From an uncultured Campylobacter sp. (GTDB lineage: Bacteria; Campylobacterota; Campylobacteria; Campylobacterales; Campylobacteraceae): a stretch of 54,763 bases of DNA. This document shows positions 8,743 to 17,821 of this stretch, piece by piece. The notes under the pieces are model-generated. The model ran no database searches. It had not been told where the DNA came from and was given only the letters and a program-made list of their open reading frames with translations. A program made the position numbers and the translations under genes. Position 1 is the stretch's first letter; every line of letters begins with the position of its first letter. The stretch is from contig NZ_CALIAV010000065.1 in assembly GCF_938045625.1 (NCBI RefSeq), positions 1 to 54,763 on the forward strand. The letters are read 5' to 3'.

Positions 8743-9693
8743 ATGTTTGGTTATATTAGATTTATTTTAGCGTATTTAGTGCTACTATCGCACGTTGGTA
8801 TAGGACTGGCCGGTAAAAACATAGGCGTATTTGCCGTCGTGATTTTTTATATCCTAGCAGGACTCGTCACATCAAAGGTTTTTATCAAAATCGCGCCTCA
8901 AAACGCGCAAATAAGCTACTTTGTAAAAGATAGATTTTTGCGCATTTATCCCGCGTTTTTCTTTGCGTTTACGCTCACGATACTGTTTTTTTGCGTGACG
9001 TCTTATTTGCATCCAAATTTTAGCGTGAAAAATTTACTTCTAAATGCTCTCATCGCGCCGTTAAACTATTTTTTTTGGCTCGACGTTTCCGTCATAGACG
9101 CGCCCGTTGGGCTAAATTTCCTCATACCGCCAGCTTGGTCGCTAGGAGCCGAGCTTCAGGCGTACGCCCTGCTCGTACTCGCGATCAAATTTAGACGGCT
9201 GGGCTACGCGCTAGCTACCGGCTCGCTAGGCGTTTATGCAGCGGCGAATTTGGGCTTTATAAATGCTGATATCTACGGATATAGGCTTGTTTGCGGCGTA
9301 TTTTTTATGTTTTATACAGGATTTTTGATATATCAAAAAGAGCTTGGCAAGCTCACCGTTTTTTACGCGGCGGTAGCGGCGCTGGCGGGCTATCTTTTTG
9401 ACTCGCACAAATTTAGTGCCTTTGGCGCAGAGACGATGCTTGGATACTTGATCGGCGCAGCTATCGTTTTAGCGCATGAGAGGTTTAAATTTAAGCTCAA
9501 ATTTAACGATATCGCAGGCTCGCTTTCATACGCGATTTTTATCAGCCATTTTCTTTTTATTTGGCTCAGCCAGCTTTTACTAGGAAACGTAAATTTAGCT
9601 TTTGTAACGACTGGTTCGATTATATTTGGATTTATAAATTTCTATTTTATTGAACAAAAGATAAACAAAATAAGATTTAGAAAGCAAGCTTAA
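8743..9693 (+). CDS. Acyltransferase family 3 membrane protein (OafA-like, short form)
   Basis: A 316-residue protein with about ten hydrophobic segments. The first helix carries the family's histidine (LVLLSHVGIGLAG, H17), followed by VFAVVIFYILAGLV and then FLRIYPAFFF, the usual order in acyltransferase-3 proteins. Members transfer acetyl or other acyl groups from the cytoplasm onto sugars of surface glycans. It lacks the extra C-terminal SGNH domain of long OafA types. It faces the glycan cassette across a 38-base gap, which suggests it decorates that glycan; this is an inference from position only. Confidence 0.85.
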   Translation: MFGYIRFILAYLVLLSHVGIGLAGKNIGVFAVVIFYILAGLVTSKVFIKIAPQNAQISYFVKDRFLRIYPAFFFAFTLTILFFCVTSYLHPNFSVKNLLLNALIAPLNYFFWLDVSVIDAPVGLNFLIPPAWSLGAELQAYALLVLAIKFRRLGYALATGSLGVYAAANLGFINADIYGYRLVCGVFFMFYTGFLIYQKELGKLTVFYAAVAALAGYLFDSHKFSAFGAETMLGYLIGAAIVLAHERFKFKLKFNDIAGSLSYAIFISHFLFIWLSQLLLGNVNLAFVTTGSIIFGFINFYFIEQKINKIRFRKQA

Positions 9694-9731
9694 AATCAAC
9701 CAAAAGGTACGAAAAATACTACGAGTAAAAT

Positions 9732-10343
9732 TTATTTTAAAACCACGAAAATCGTACGAACAAGTATCAAAAAATCCCTAAAAATCGAAAGATTATCGAC
9801 ATATGCGCACTCCATTTTTACTCGCTCGTCAAATGGAATTTCATTCCTGCCGCTCACCTGCCAAAGCCCCGTAAGCCCCGGCCTAACCCTTGTTATCTTG
9901 CCTAAATTTTTACCGATTTGTTTTTTTTCGTAAAACATATACGGACGCGGTCCGACCAGGCTCATCTCAAGCCTAAGAACGTTAAAAAGCTGCGGCAACT
10001 CATCAAGCGAAGTGCGTCTGATAAACCCGCCGACTTTTGTTATGCGCGGATCAAATTCGTATTTGTGAAATTTGGCAAAATGCTCGGCCTCTGCGGGATT
10101 TTGCGCAAGATAATCGTCTAAAATTTTACGCCAATTTTTATGCATCGATCTAAATTTATAGCAGCTAAACGGCTTGCCAAAACGCCCTATTCGCTTTTGT
10201 TTAAAAAAGATGCTCTCGCCAGGCTCGTTTATCTTTATGACTGCTGCTATAACGGCGACGACAGTAAGCCAAATCGGCGCAGTAGCGACAACGACGACGT
10301 AATCGATCACGGCTTTTAGCAAAATTTTAGAGCGCAGACTCAT
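9732..10343 (-). CDS. Phosphoglycosyl transferase (WbaP/PglC-type initiating sugar transferase)
   Basis: A 203-residue monotopic enzyme with one N-terminal hydrophobic re-entrant helix (about 12-36) and the soluble catalytic domain of the polyprenol-phosphate sugar-1-phosphate transferases. Motifs in order: KQKRIGRFGKPF, YKFRSM, the catalytic dyad D114-E115 in TSLDELPQLFN, GPRPYM, and RPGLTGLWQVSGR. The enzyme puts the first sugar phosphate of a glycan onto undecaprenyl phosphate at the inner membrane. It overlaps the preceding glycosyltransferase by ATGA and is the last gene of a four-gene cassette. The sugar donor cannot be read from sequence; the WbaP-type insert (about 68-100) fits a hexose-1-phosphate such as glucose, galactose or mannose. 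Confidence 0.92.
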   Translation of the reverse strand: MSLRSKILLKAVIDYVVVVATAPIWLTVVAVIAAVIKINEPGESIFFKQKRIGRFGKPFSCYKFRSMHKNWRKILDDYLAQNPAEAEHFAKFHKYEFDPRITKVGGFIRRTSLDELPQLFNVLRLEMSLVGPRPYMFYEKKQIGKNLGKITRVRPGLTGLWQVSGRNEIPFDERVKMECAYVDNLSIFRDFLILVRTIFVVLK

Positions 10344-11461
10344 AACACGCCCTCTAAAAATCTCTCGTAACTACTCTCCACGAGCTCCTTTATCTCACCT
10401 TCAAAGCGCTCTTTTGAAAATTTTAGCGCATTTTGTCTGATTGCTTGCGGATCAAATTTGTCTCTTATTTTTTCAAATTTTACAACCGCTTCATTTAGGC
10501 TGTCCTCGCTTTGCTCGCTAAAATAAACACCCGTGATGCCGTCTATCACGCTCTCTTTCGCGCCGCCCCTACCCAGGCAGATGACGGGCGTCCCGCAGGC
10601 CTGAGCTTCCACGGGCGCTATACCAAAATCCTCCACGGCAGCAAAGACGAAGGCTTTTGCCTTACCCATCAGCTCCGCAGTCTCACGTGCGCTTTGAAAA
10701 CCTAAAATTTCAACATTGCTTTTGGCGATATTTTTGATCTCATTCATCTGCTCGCCGTCACCCACTACGACTAGCTTTTTGCCGCTTTCGTTAAAGGCGC
10801 GCACGATTAAATCGATCTTTTTATAAGGCACTATCCTTGAAACCGTGACGTAAAAATCCTCTTTATTTTCGTTTAATTTAAAATTTGCGGTATCTACGGG
10901 CGGGTAGATCACGGTGGCGTCTTTGCCGTAAATTTTACGTATACGGCGAGCGATAAAATTTGAGTTTGCGACGTAAACGTCGGCTCTATTTGCCGCGGCG
11001 ATATCCCACAGACGTATTTTATGTAAAATATACCTAGCCAGCATCGATTTTAGCCCGCGCTCTAGTTCGTTTTGACGCAAATAGTCAAAATACATATCCC
11101 AAGCATAGCGCATCGGAGTGTGGATATAACTTATATGAAGCTGGTTTGAATGCGTCAGAGCGCCCTTTGCTACGGCGTGCGAACTAGACAGCACGACGTC
11201 AAATTCACTCAGATCAAACTGCTCTATCGCCAGCGGAAAAAGCGGCAGATAGCTCCTAAATTTACTCTTTGCAAACGGTAAATTTTGAATAAAACTGGTT
11301 CGAGCGAATTTGCCATTTAAAATCTTTTGTCTATCGTCAAATTTAAGGTAATCAACAAGGCTAAAAACCTCAAAATCATCCCAAATATCCGTAAAACTCT
11401 GCACGCAACGCTCAGCTCCGGCATAGGTTTCTAGCCAGTCGCAAACCAGAGCTTTTTTCAT
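10340..11461 (-). CDS. Glycosyltransferase family 4, WbaZ-like mannosyltransferase
   Basis: A 373-residue GT-B enzyme. The N-terminal half opens with LVCDWLETYAGAERCV and contains SYIHTPMRYAWDMY, both typical of the WbaZ group. The C-terminal half has the donor site with VSRIVPYKKIDLIV, GDGEQ and the E-x7-E-like GIAPVEAQACGTPVI. Such enzymes add mannose from a GDP-mannose donor to a lipid-linked acceptor on the cytoplasmic side of the inner membrane. The GDP-mannose genes lie directly upstream, which supports that donor. It is followed by the priming transferase with a 4-base overlap. Acceptor and linkage are unknown. Confidence 0.88.
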   Translation of the reverse strand: MKKALVCDWLETYAGAERCVQSFTDIWDDFEVFSLVDYLKFDDRQKILNGKFARTSFIQNLPFAKSKFRSYLPLFPLAIEQFDLSEFDVVLSSSHAVAKGALTHSNQLHISYIHTPMRYAWDMYFDYLRQNELERGLKSMLARYILHKIRLWDIAAANRADVYVANSNFIARRIRKIYGKDATVIYPPVDTANFKLNENKEDFYVTVSRIVPYKKIDLIVRAFNESGKKLVVVGDGEQMNEIKNIAKSNVEILGFQSARETAELMGKAKAFVFAAVEDFGIAPVEAQACGTPVICLGRGGAKESVIDGITGVYFSEQSEDSLNEAVVKFEKIRDKFDPQAIRQNALKFSKERFEGEIKELVESSYERFLEGVL

Positions 11462-11472
11462 CCGCTCCGCCG

Positions 11473-12816
11473 CTACTTTCTATCGTAGTCGTCGCTGATA
11501 CGAACTATATCGTCCTCGCCCAGATACTCGCCCGTTTGCACTTCTATAACGATGAGATCGGAGTTTGCCGTATTTTCCAGCCGGTGAATCTGCCCGCTTT
11601 TTATATATATCGACTCGTTTCGTTTTATCTGCATCTCACTATCATCTATGGTTACTAGCGCCTCGCCCTCGACGACGACCCAGTGCTCGTTTCGCTTAAA
11701 GTGCTTTTGCAGACTCAGCCTTTTGCCGGGCTTAACCACGATCTTTTTCATCTTGTAGCCGCTACCCTCGCCTAGCACCTCGTAGCTGCCCCACGGACGG
11801 TATACGCTCGTGTGCGCTTCGCAAATTTCGGGAAGCGAATTCAAAAAGTGTTTATAAACCTCTTTTACCTTTTGCGAACTGCCTTTTTTAGCGATCAAAA
11901 GCGCGTCTTTGGTATCGACTACGAGCAAATTTTGCACGTCTACGAGCGCGGTCGGTTTTTTGGTCAGGATGAAATTTTCGCTTGCGTCTATTTGTAGCGA
12001 TTCGCCGATATTTTTTATCTTTTTACTCAGCTCGTCAAAGCTACCCATATCGCTCCAGCCCGCATCAAGAGGTACCATTTTGATATTTAGGCTTTTTTGC
12101 ATTAGCGCATAGTCGATGCTGATATCTTCGATCTTATCCATAAAATTCGGACTTATTTTTAGCAAATTCGGTTCGTTCGCCGAGCCCTCTATCGCCGCAG
12201 TAACGTCTTTTACGATACTTGGCGCGTATTTTTTCATCTCGCTTAAAAACACGCCCGCCTTAAAGCAAAACATACCGCTGTTAAAATAATATCCGCCTTC
12301 TTTTATAAATTTAGTCGCGGTTTCAAGGTTGGGCTTTTCGATAAACCGCTCCACGTCGCCGTTTTTATCGGCCTTGATGTAGCCGTAACCGGTGTTTGGC
12401 TCGCAAGGCTTTATGCCAAACGTCGCTAAAAAGCCTTGACTTGCGTAGCTTTGCGCGATCAAAAGCGCTTTTTTGTACTCCGCTTCGTTCTCGATTAGAT
12501 GGTCGCTTGGAGTAACTAGTAAAATTTCGTCCTCATCGCAACAAAGCGCCGCAAAAGTAATCGCCGCGGCGGTATTTTTACCAAATGGCTCAAGAATAAA
12601 TTTATCTATTTTTTTACTACCGCATTCGTCAAGCGCCAAAAAGTAGTGCGCCTCGTTGCAAACGATGATCGTTTTTTGCGCGTGCACGTTGCGTCTAAGC
12701 GTAAGATCAAAGAGAGATTTGCCGTTAAAAAGCCTAATAAATTGCTTTGGCATCAGAGTGCGAGATAGCGGCCAAAGTCTCGTGCCCGAACCTCCGCAAA
12801 GTATAACGTTTGTCAT
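11473..12816 (-). CDS. manC: Mannose-1-phosphate guanylyltransferase / mannose-6-phosphate isomerase (type II, bifunctional)
   Basis: A 447-residue two-domain enzyme. The N-terminal nucleotidyltransferase starts with ILCGGSGTRLWPLSR and PKQFI and makes GDP-mannose from mannose-1-phosphate and GTP. The C-terminal cupin (about 345-447) has RPWGSYEVL, KRLSLQKHFKRNEHWVVVEG and the metal-binding histidines of type II phosphomannose isomerase, which converts fructose-6-phosphate to mannose-6-phosphate. It stands 3 bases after the phosphomannomutase gene and 11 before the glycosyltransferase, so the three steps from fructose-6-phosphate to GDP-mannose are in one operon. Length is slightly below the usual 470-480, but both domains are intact. 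Confidence 0.94.
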   Translation of the reverse strand: MTNVILCGGSGTRLWPLSRTLMPKQFIRLFNGKSLFDLTLRRNVHAQKTIIVCNEAHYFLALDECGSKKIDKFILEPFGKNTAAAITFAALCCDEDEILLVTPSDHLIENEAEYKKALLIAQSYASQGFLATFGIKPCEPNTGYGYIKADKNGDVERFIEKPNLETATKFIKEGGYYFNSGMFCFKAGVFLSEMKKYAPSIVKDVTAAIEGSANEPNLLKISPNFMDKIEDISIDYALMQKSLNIKMVPLDAGWSDMGSFDELSKKIKNIGESLQIDASENFILTKKPTALVDVQNLLVVDTKDALLIAKKGSSQKVKEVYKHFLNSLPEICEAHTSVYRPWGSYEVLGEGSGYKMKKIVVKPGKRLSLQKHFKRNEHWVVVEGEALVTIDDSEMQIKRNESIYIKSGQIHRLENTANSDLIVIEVQTGEYLGEDDIVRISDDYDRK

Positions 12817-12819
12817 TTT

Positions 12820-14220
12820 TTACGCCTTTTGCTTTAAATTTTCGACCAAATTTAAAAATGTTTCTTGAAGCCGCACCAGTAAATTTTGATCCTTGGTCTC
12901 AAATCTCGTAACGATAACAGGCGTCGTATTTGAGGCTCGTACTAGTGCCCAGCTACCGTCCTCAAATCTCACTCTAACTCCGTCTATGTCGATGATTTCG
13001 GCTATTTTACCTAGGCCTGCTAGCAAATTTTGCGCATCGCCATTTTCGTAAATTTCAGCCAAAACCTCTTTTAGCTTTGCCACAAGCTTAAATTTCTGTG
13101 CGTCGGTCGTTTTTACCTTGATCTCGTCGGTACTGAAAACCTTTGGCAGTTTATCTAGCTCGCCGTCTAGGTTAAAGCCCTTTGCGACCAGCTCTAGCGC
13201 GCGAAACATCGCATACGTCGCATCGTCAAAGCCAAAATACCGCTCCTTAAAGAAAATATGCCCGCTCACCTCGGCCGCCATGTCGATATTTAGCTCTTTC
13301 ATCGCCTTTTTGATATTGCTGTGGCCGGTCTTGCCCATGAAGCTTTTACCGCCGTGCGCGTCGATCTCGTCGTACATATTTTGCGAGCATTTGACCTCGC
13401 CAAGTACACGCGGATTTTTCATCGCAAGACTATATAGATAGGCTAGCTCATCGCCTTTTATGTTGCGTTTTTTGGTTAAAACCGCGATACGGTCGCCGTC
13501 GCCGTCAAAGCCAAATCCTATGTCAAATTCGCCCTTTAGCGCAGATTTTAGATCGATTAAGTTTTTCTCCTCGCTTGGATCTGGGTGATGGTTTGGGAAG
13601 TTGCCGTCGGGCTCGGGGTATAAAATTTTCGCATCCAAATTTAACGCCTCGCAAATTTCGGGCAGTACCGCTCCAACCGCACCGTTTGCGCAGTCGATGA
13701 CGATTTTAAGCGGTAAGGCTTTTAGATGCGCAAACTGCTCTATGAGAAAATTTTTATAAGGCGTCGCGATATCGAATTTTTCAGCCCTCAGATCATCCAG
13801 TATTTGCGTTTTTGCCGTGATATCATCTAGCACGGCGACTTTTAGCTTTTGCAAATCCTCGCCGAAATAACTATCTTTAAAAATCGTGATTTTAAAGCCG
13901 TTGTACTCTTTTGGATTATGAGAACCGGTTATCATTATGTTTGCGTCAAATTTGTTTGAAAACACGCTAAAATACCCGACCGGAGTCGGTAGCAAGCCGA
14001 TATCATAGACTTTGATCCCGGCCAAATTTAGCCCACTAACCAGCCAGCCGAAAATCTCATTCGCACTTAGTCTAGCGTCATATCCTACGCTAACGTTTTT
14101 TGCGCCTCGGCGTAGCATCTCTCGACCCAAATTTAACCCGATCGCTTTGACGCTGATTTCATTTAGATCGCGCTCGTAAATACCGCGTATATCGTATTCT
14201 CTAAAAATTTCGTCTATCAA
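12820..14220 (-). CDS. Phosphomannomutase/phosphoglucomutase (AlgC/ManB family)
   Basis: A 466-residue alpha-D-phosphohexomutase. The phosphoserine loop is S100 in MITGSHNPKEYNGFK, the magnesium loop is GFDGDGDR (about 237-244), the sugar-binding loop is AEVSGHIFF, and the C-terminal phosphate-binding loop ends with RASNTTP. It interconverts mannose-6-phosphate and mannose-1-phosphate (usually also the glucose forms), feeding the ManC enzyme encoded next. The start is TTG with AAAGG eight bases upstream. This is the first gene of the glycan operon. It may also serve lipooligosaccharide synthesis. Confidence 0.93.
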   Translation of the reverse strand: MIDEIFREYDIRGIYERDLNEISVKAIGLNLGREMLRRGAKNVSVGYDARLSANEIFGWLVSGLNLAGIKVYDIGLLPTPVGYFSVFSNKFDANIMITGSHNPKEYNGFKITIFKDSYFGEDLQKLKVAVLDDITAKTQILDDLRAEKFDIATPYKNFLIEQFAHLKALPLKIVIDCANGAVGAVLPEICEALNLDAKILYPEPDGNFPNHHPDPSEEKNLIDLKSALKGEFDIGFGFDGDGDRIAVLTKKRNIKGDELAYLYSLAMKNPRVLGEVKCSQNMYDEIDAHGGKSFMGKTGHSNIKKAMKELNIDMAAEVSGHIFFKERYFGFDDATYAMFRALELVAKGFNLDGELDKLPKVFSTDEIKVKTTDAQKFKLVAKLKEVLAEIYENGDAQNLLAGLGKIAEIIDIDGVRVRFEDGSWALVRASNTTPVIVTRFETKDQNLLVRLQETFLNLVENLKQKA

Positions 14221-14287
14221 AATTTTACCTTTATAAATTTATTTTATTTTAAGACGGCGTATTTTAGCATTTTTGGGTTAAATTTTA

Positions 14288-14761
14288 CTAAACGGCGACG
14301 TCTCCAAGCTTTGCGTTGACAGCTTCTATTAAGCTTTGAGGTGCAATTTTGATCTGTTTTCCGCGCACCCCGGCACTCACGTAGACGTAATCTTGCTTTA
14401 AAATCCTCTCGTCAAAAAACGTCTCAAACGCCTTTTTCATCGCTATCGGCGAGCAGCCACCCCTGATATAGCCCGTCACTTTTTCAAGTTCTCTTAAGTT
14501 TAAAAGTTCGCATTTTTTATGTCCGCTGAGTCTAGCCAGAGCTTTTAAATTTAAGCTCAAATCACCCTGTATGCACGCTACGACATAGCCTCTAGGCTCG
14601 CATTCGCAGACGATGGTTTTATATATTTTTTCTATTTGCTCGCCGCAAACGGCAGCTACGTGAACGGCGCTCAGATCGCTCTCATCCACTTCGTATTCAA
14701 CTAGCTCATAGGGGATATGTTTGCCGTCTAGAAACCTCGCGGCATTTGTTTTATGTACCAT
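14288..14761 (-). CDS. ybaK: Cys-tRNA(Pro) deacylase, YbaK/EbsC family
   Basis: A YbaK-type protein of 157 residues if started at the ATG at 14761. That ATG has GAGAAGG five bases upstream and gives the usual MVHKTNAARFLDGKHIPYE beginning; an in-frame TTG six codons earlier has no such site, so I rejected it. The core has VAAVCGEQIEKIYKTIV, the lysine-rich GHKKCELLN and GYIRGGCSPI. YbaK clears cysteine wrongly loaded on tRNA-Pro. The gene diverges from fliL across 60 bases. Family assignment is firm; aminoacyl specificity is by homology. Confidence 0.9.
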   Translation of the reverse strand: MVHKTNAARFLDGKHIPYELVEYEVDESDLSAVHVAAVCGEQIEKIYKTIVCECEPRGYVVACIQGDLSLNLKALARLSGHKKCELLNLRELEKVTGYIRGGCSPIAMKKAFETFFDERILKQDYVYVSAGVRGKQIKIAPQSLIEAVNAKLGDVAV

Positions 14762-14789
14762 TGCCTTCTCATTTTTCAAAAATTTAAGA

Positions 14790-14795
14790 TATAAT
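14790..14795 (+). promoter_or_regulatory. -10 box of fliL-acpS
   Basis: TATAAT lies 26 bases before the fliL ATG, followed by a strong AAGGAG ribosome site at 14811-14816. The box suggests a vegetative promoter and not the sigma-54 or FliA types. Confidence 0.55.
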
Positions 14796-14821
14796 TATAG
14801 CTAAAATTTTAAGGAGAATAG

Positions 14822-15355
14822 ATGGCTGAAGAAATTTCAGAAAATCAAGGCAAAAAGGGAAACGGGCTGGTTCTCATCATCATCATTGTTATTTTACTGC
14901 TTCTTTTGGTGGTCGGCGGACTTTTGGCGTTCTTACTAATGGGCGGCAATGAAGAGAATGCTCAAGCGCAAGCTGTACAAACTCAAACCGAGCAAGTTCA
15001 AGCTTCAACGCCTAAAAATACGGCGGGCAAGCGATCAAACGATTATGTAAATATGGGCCCGGTTTATCCGCTCGATCAGTTTATCGTAAATTTGCTTAGC
15101 GAAAGCGGCTCGAGATACCTAAAAACGAAGGTTGATCTAGAGCTTAGCGCCGATACGTTAACGCCTGAAATCGATAAGAAAAAGCCGCTAATAAGAGATA
15201 TCGTCGTTTCTACGCTCTCGTCTAAAACGTACGAAGAGGTAAGTACTCAAAAAGGCAAAAACCGCCTAAAAGACGAGATAGTCGACCGCCTAAACGAGGT
15301 TTTGGCCGACGGTCATATAAAAAATATCTACTTTACCGACTTTGTGGTGCAATGA
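14822..15355 (+). CDS. fliL: Flagellar basal body-associated protein FliL
   Basis: A 177-residue single-pass inner-membrane protein. It has a short lysine-containing cytoplasmic start, one strongly hydrophobic helix (about 18-41), a Q/A/T-rich periplasmic linker (about 47-75) and the FliL domain from about 80 with YPLDQFIVNLLSESGSRYLK, ending in NIYFTDFVVQ. FliL surrounds the stator of the flagellar motor and supports torque. The stop overlaps the acpS start by four bases, so the two are translationally coupled, an arrangement known from other Campylobacter genomes. Confidence 0.93.
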   Translation: MAEEISENQGKKGNGLVLIIIIVILLLLLVVGGLLAFLLMGGNEENAQAQAVQTQTEQVQASTPKNTAGKRSNDYVNMGPVYPLDQFIVNLLSESGSRYLKTKVDLELSADTLTPEIDKKKPLIRDIVVSTLSSKTYEEVSTQKGKNRLKDEIVDRLNEVLADGHIKNIYFTDFVVQ

Positions 15356-15705
15356 TCGGCATAGACATCGTAGCGATCTCGCGTATCTCAAGGCTTAAAG
15401 AGCGGCGAGGCGAGGATTTTTTGAGATATTTTTTAAACGATGAAGAGATACGTATCGCAAAAACGGACGCTACGATAGCTGGATTTTTCGCAGCTAAAGA
15501 GGCTATCAGCAAGGCTCTTGGCTGCGGGATCTCGGCTGAGTTTTCGTTCTTTGACGCTCAAATTTATAAAGACGAGAAAAACGCCCCCAAAGTAAAGCTC
15601 TCAGAAAAAATCATCAAAAACTTTAACCTAAAAGACGCGCAAATTACCATCAGTCACGACGGAGGCTTTGCTATCGCCGCTGCAATACTGCAAAAAGCGG
15701 ATTAA
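15352..15705 (+). CDS. acpS: Holo-[acyl-carrier-protein] synthase
   Basis: A 117-residue AcpS with the family start IGIDIVAISRI (magnesium-binding D5) and the second motif FFAAKEAISKALG around residue 45. It transfers 4'-phosphopantetheine from CoA to a serine of acyl carrier protein, activating fatty acid synthesis. Length and motifs are normal. The ATG overlaps the fliL stop as ATGA. No clear terminator follows in the 150-base gap before the convergent DUF1963 remnant. Confidence 0.95.
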   Translation: MIGIDIVAISRISRLKERRGEDFLRYFLNDEEIRIAKTDATIAGFFAAKEAISKALGCGISAEFSFFDAQIYKDEKNAPKVKLSEKIIKNFNLKDAQITISHDGGFAIAAAILQKAD

Positions 15706-15855
15706 ACTTTTAAATTTGACTCTGATTTACTAAATTTTAACAACCATCGTCGACTCTGTCTTTTTATCCAGCAGACGAAAGCCAAATTTGAGTGTTTTTA
15801 GTTCGTGCCGATTTAGCACAGCAATCCTCAAATTTGATCCTATAAGGCCGCAAAT

Positions 15856-16701
15856 TTAATCGCACTGCAGCACTAGCCAGCTTTTATCAAACTTCTTCTC
15901 GCATAGATCGTTTTTTCTGATCCACAGATAAATTTTACCGCAATCGCACCACATCATCTCGTTTTCGTCGTTACTGCCGATTTGTAGTAGCAGCGTCCAC
16001 TCGCCGATATTTTGCCGAAATTTTTCAAACTCCAACCCGCTATAATCCTCATCGCCGCCGCAATAAAAGCCGTTACAAGCTCGCACTCTAGCTCCATACC
16101 GCCCTGGATATTGTCCGAATGTCCTAAAATTTTATTTTCACTGCGCTGCTCGCAAAAATCATCCGCCATCTGCCAATACGCGTCGATTTCGTCATCGCTC
16201 ATCTCGATATCGCCGACCAAATCGCTCTCCAAATCCGGCAACTCGGTCGTATTTGCAAATTTTAAAGAAGTCGCCGCAAACGCTTCGTTGTTTTCAAACG
16301 GCGCAACCTTACGCTCTAGCTCGCTCGTATCCTCCGCATAAATCACCTTTTTAAAAGCGCCGTCTTTCGGATCGTATCCCCACGGCATCCCGGCGCAATC
16401 ATAAAAGAGATAGAGCATACCGCGACTCGGCAACTCGCTCTGGGTATCAAACTTTGAAATTTCGCTAAAATTTATCTGCGCTATAAAATGAAGCGGCTCG
16501 CCGGTTTTCCAGTTTTGTCCACGGCTCGTTTCGCGGTAGATCCAGTGGTCCCTCAAATTTCGACGCCCCTATCGGTATTTGCTGATCGTCGCTTGCTTTT
16601 AGCGAAATTTCCACCGCATTTTTAGCATAGTTTTTTATCTCCTCAAATATACGTCCGAGTCCGTATTCTTCATATCTTGCGCGTAAATTTCGCAAATTCA
16701 T
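15856..16701 (-). pseudogene. DUF1963 (YwqG-like) gene broken by two compensating frameshifts
   Basis: Three overlapping frames together spell one DUF1963 protein of about 280 residues. The first part begins at the ATG at 16701 (AAAGGA upstream) and runs to SKFEGPLDLPRNEPWTKLEN. The family sequence then continues in another frame with GEPLHFIAQINFSEI, through WGYDPKDGAFKKVIY and IQGGMELECELV. It then returns to the first frame with NGFYCGGDEDY, WTLLLQI, NEMMWCDCGKIYLWI and WLVLQC. An extra base near 16505-16516 (two TTTT runs) and a missing base near 16073-16074 explain everything. Read as it stands, translation stops early. Either the gene has recently decayed or the read has two homopolymer errors. 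Function of the family is unknown. Confidence 0.8.
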
Positions 16702-17209
16702 ATTTTTTCCTTTAAAATTACCGTCAAACGCGGATTTTTCTTGATATGACGGCTTTAGATTTAGCCGACCGTAGCTCTGCTCTAAAGATATTTTAAATTT
16801 TATAAAACGCCTGCCGCTTGATTTTTTGCCCGGCAAAACGCCCGCTCAAATTTGACCGCCGAATTTACACCGAGCAAAGCGATACCGCCGGCTTAAATTT
16901 AACCAAACTTCGTTACAAAAAGCAACCAAGGGTCAAATTCGGTCTTCGTAGCTGAGCCGCCGCCAAAGCCGGACGCAAAAGAAAGTCTAAATTTAAGTGC
17001 CGCGCACAGCCGCCAGCCACACAAGCAAGGCTAAATTTAGGCGCCAAACGATCCGCATCCGGGAGCCGCCGCCAAAGCCGCCAAAACCGGAGCCGATCGC
17101 TGTCAAATTTTCAAATTTAACGCGCTATTTCGCCGTTTTCGCTATCTAAGTAAATGCGGTCGATTTCTCAAATTTCAAGCGCCGTTGTGACTGCGAAATA
17201 GAACAAATT
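16702..17209. other. Non-coding gap with GC-rich repeats
   Basis: No gene is seen. The stretch alternates AAATTT palindromes with GC-rich blocks; AGCCGCCGCCAAAGCCG occurs twice (about 16960 and 17065), a further related segment follows the second copy, and AAATTTAA is scattered through it. It looks like decaying intergenic repeat sequence. Confidence 0.45.
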
Positions 17210-17821
17210 TCACTTCTGCAGCTTCGGCAAGCTCCAGCCCAGATAATACGCCGCAAGTCTAAACACGACGCCAAACGCAAAAAGCCCCATCACCCAAAAC
17301 ACGCTCGTAAATCCCGCATAATCCATCGCAAAATATATAAGCCCCACGACAATACTAACAGTCGCGTAAAGCCCCGTTTTTAAGCACCATGGGATCTCGT
17401 TAAACAGCACATCGCGTATCATGCCGCCGCCCACGCCGTTGCAAAGCGCGAGCAGCACGACGCCAAAGACATTATAACCAAACTGTAGCGCCACGATCGC
17501 TCCAACGATAGAAAAACTCACCAGATCCACGGCGTCGGTAGTGACGAAAAGGAATTTTTTCTCGATATCGCTTCGCTTGTGCAGGCGCAAAAACGCCGAG
17601 AGAAAGAGCATCGCCATCACGATAATGCACGGAGCGTAGTGCGTAAATGAATACGGCGGGCGCGAGACGATAGCATCGCGCATAAATCCGCCTCCAAGCG
17701 CGGTTAGAAGTGCGGCGATAAAGATACCCAGCCAGTCGCAGTCGCGCTTAACCGCAAAGATAAATCCGCTCGTGGCTGCAGAGGCGATGCCGATGTATTC
17801 GGCTACCAGAAGTGCTGTCAT
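17210..17821 (-). CDS. TRIC-type cation channel / UPF0126 (YicG-like) membrane protein
   Basis: A 203-residue membrane protein of two homologous halves, each with three hydrophobic helices and a glycine-rich motif: ALLTALGGGFMRDAI in the first half and LALCNGVGGGMIRDVLFNEIP in the second. This duplicated GGGxxRD pattern marks the bacterial TRIC family, which form trimeric potassium-permeable channels. Length is normal. The gene stands alone. The ATG has only a weak ribosome site. Ion choice and physiological role in this organism are not visible from the sequence. Confidence 0.88.
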   Translation of the reverse strand: MTALLVAEYIGIASAATSGFIFAVKRDCDWLGIFIAALLTALGGGFMRDAIVSRPPYSFTHYAPCIIVMAMLFLSAFLRLHKRSDIEKKFLFVTTDAVDLVSFSIVGAIVALQFGYNVFGVVLLALCNGVGGGMIRDVLFNEIPWCLKTGLYATVSIVVGLIYFAMDYAGFTSVFWVMGLFAFGVVFRLAAYYLGWSLPKLQK

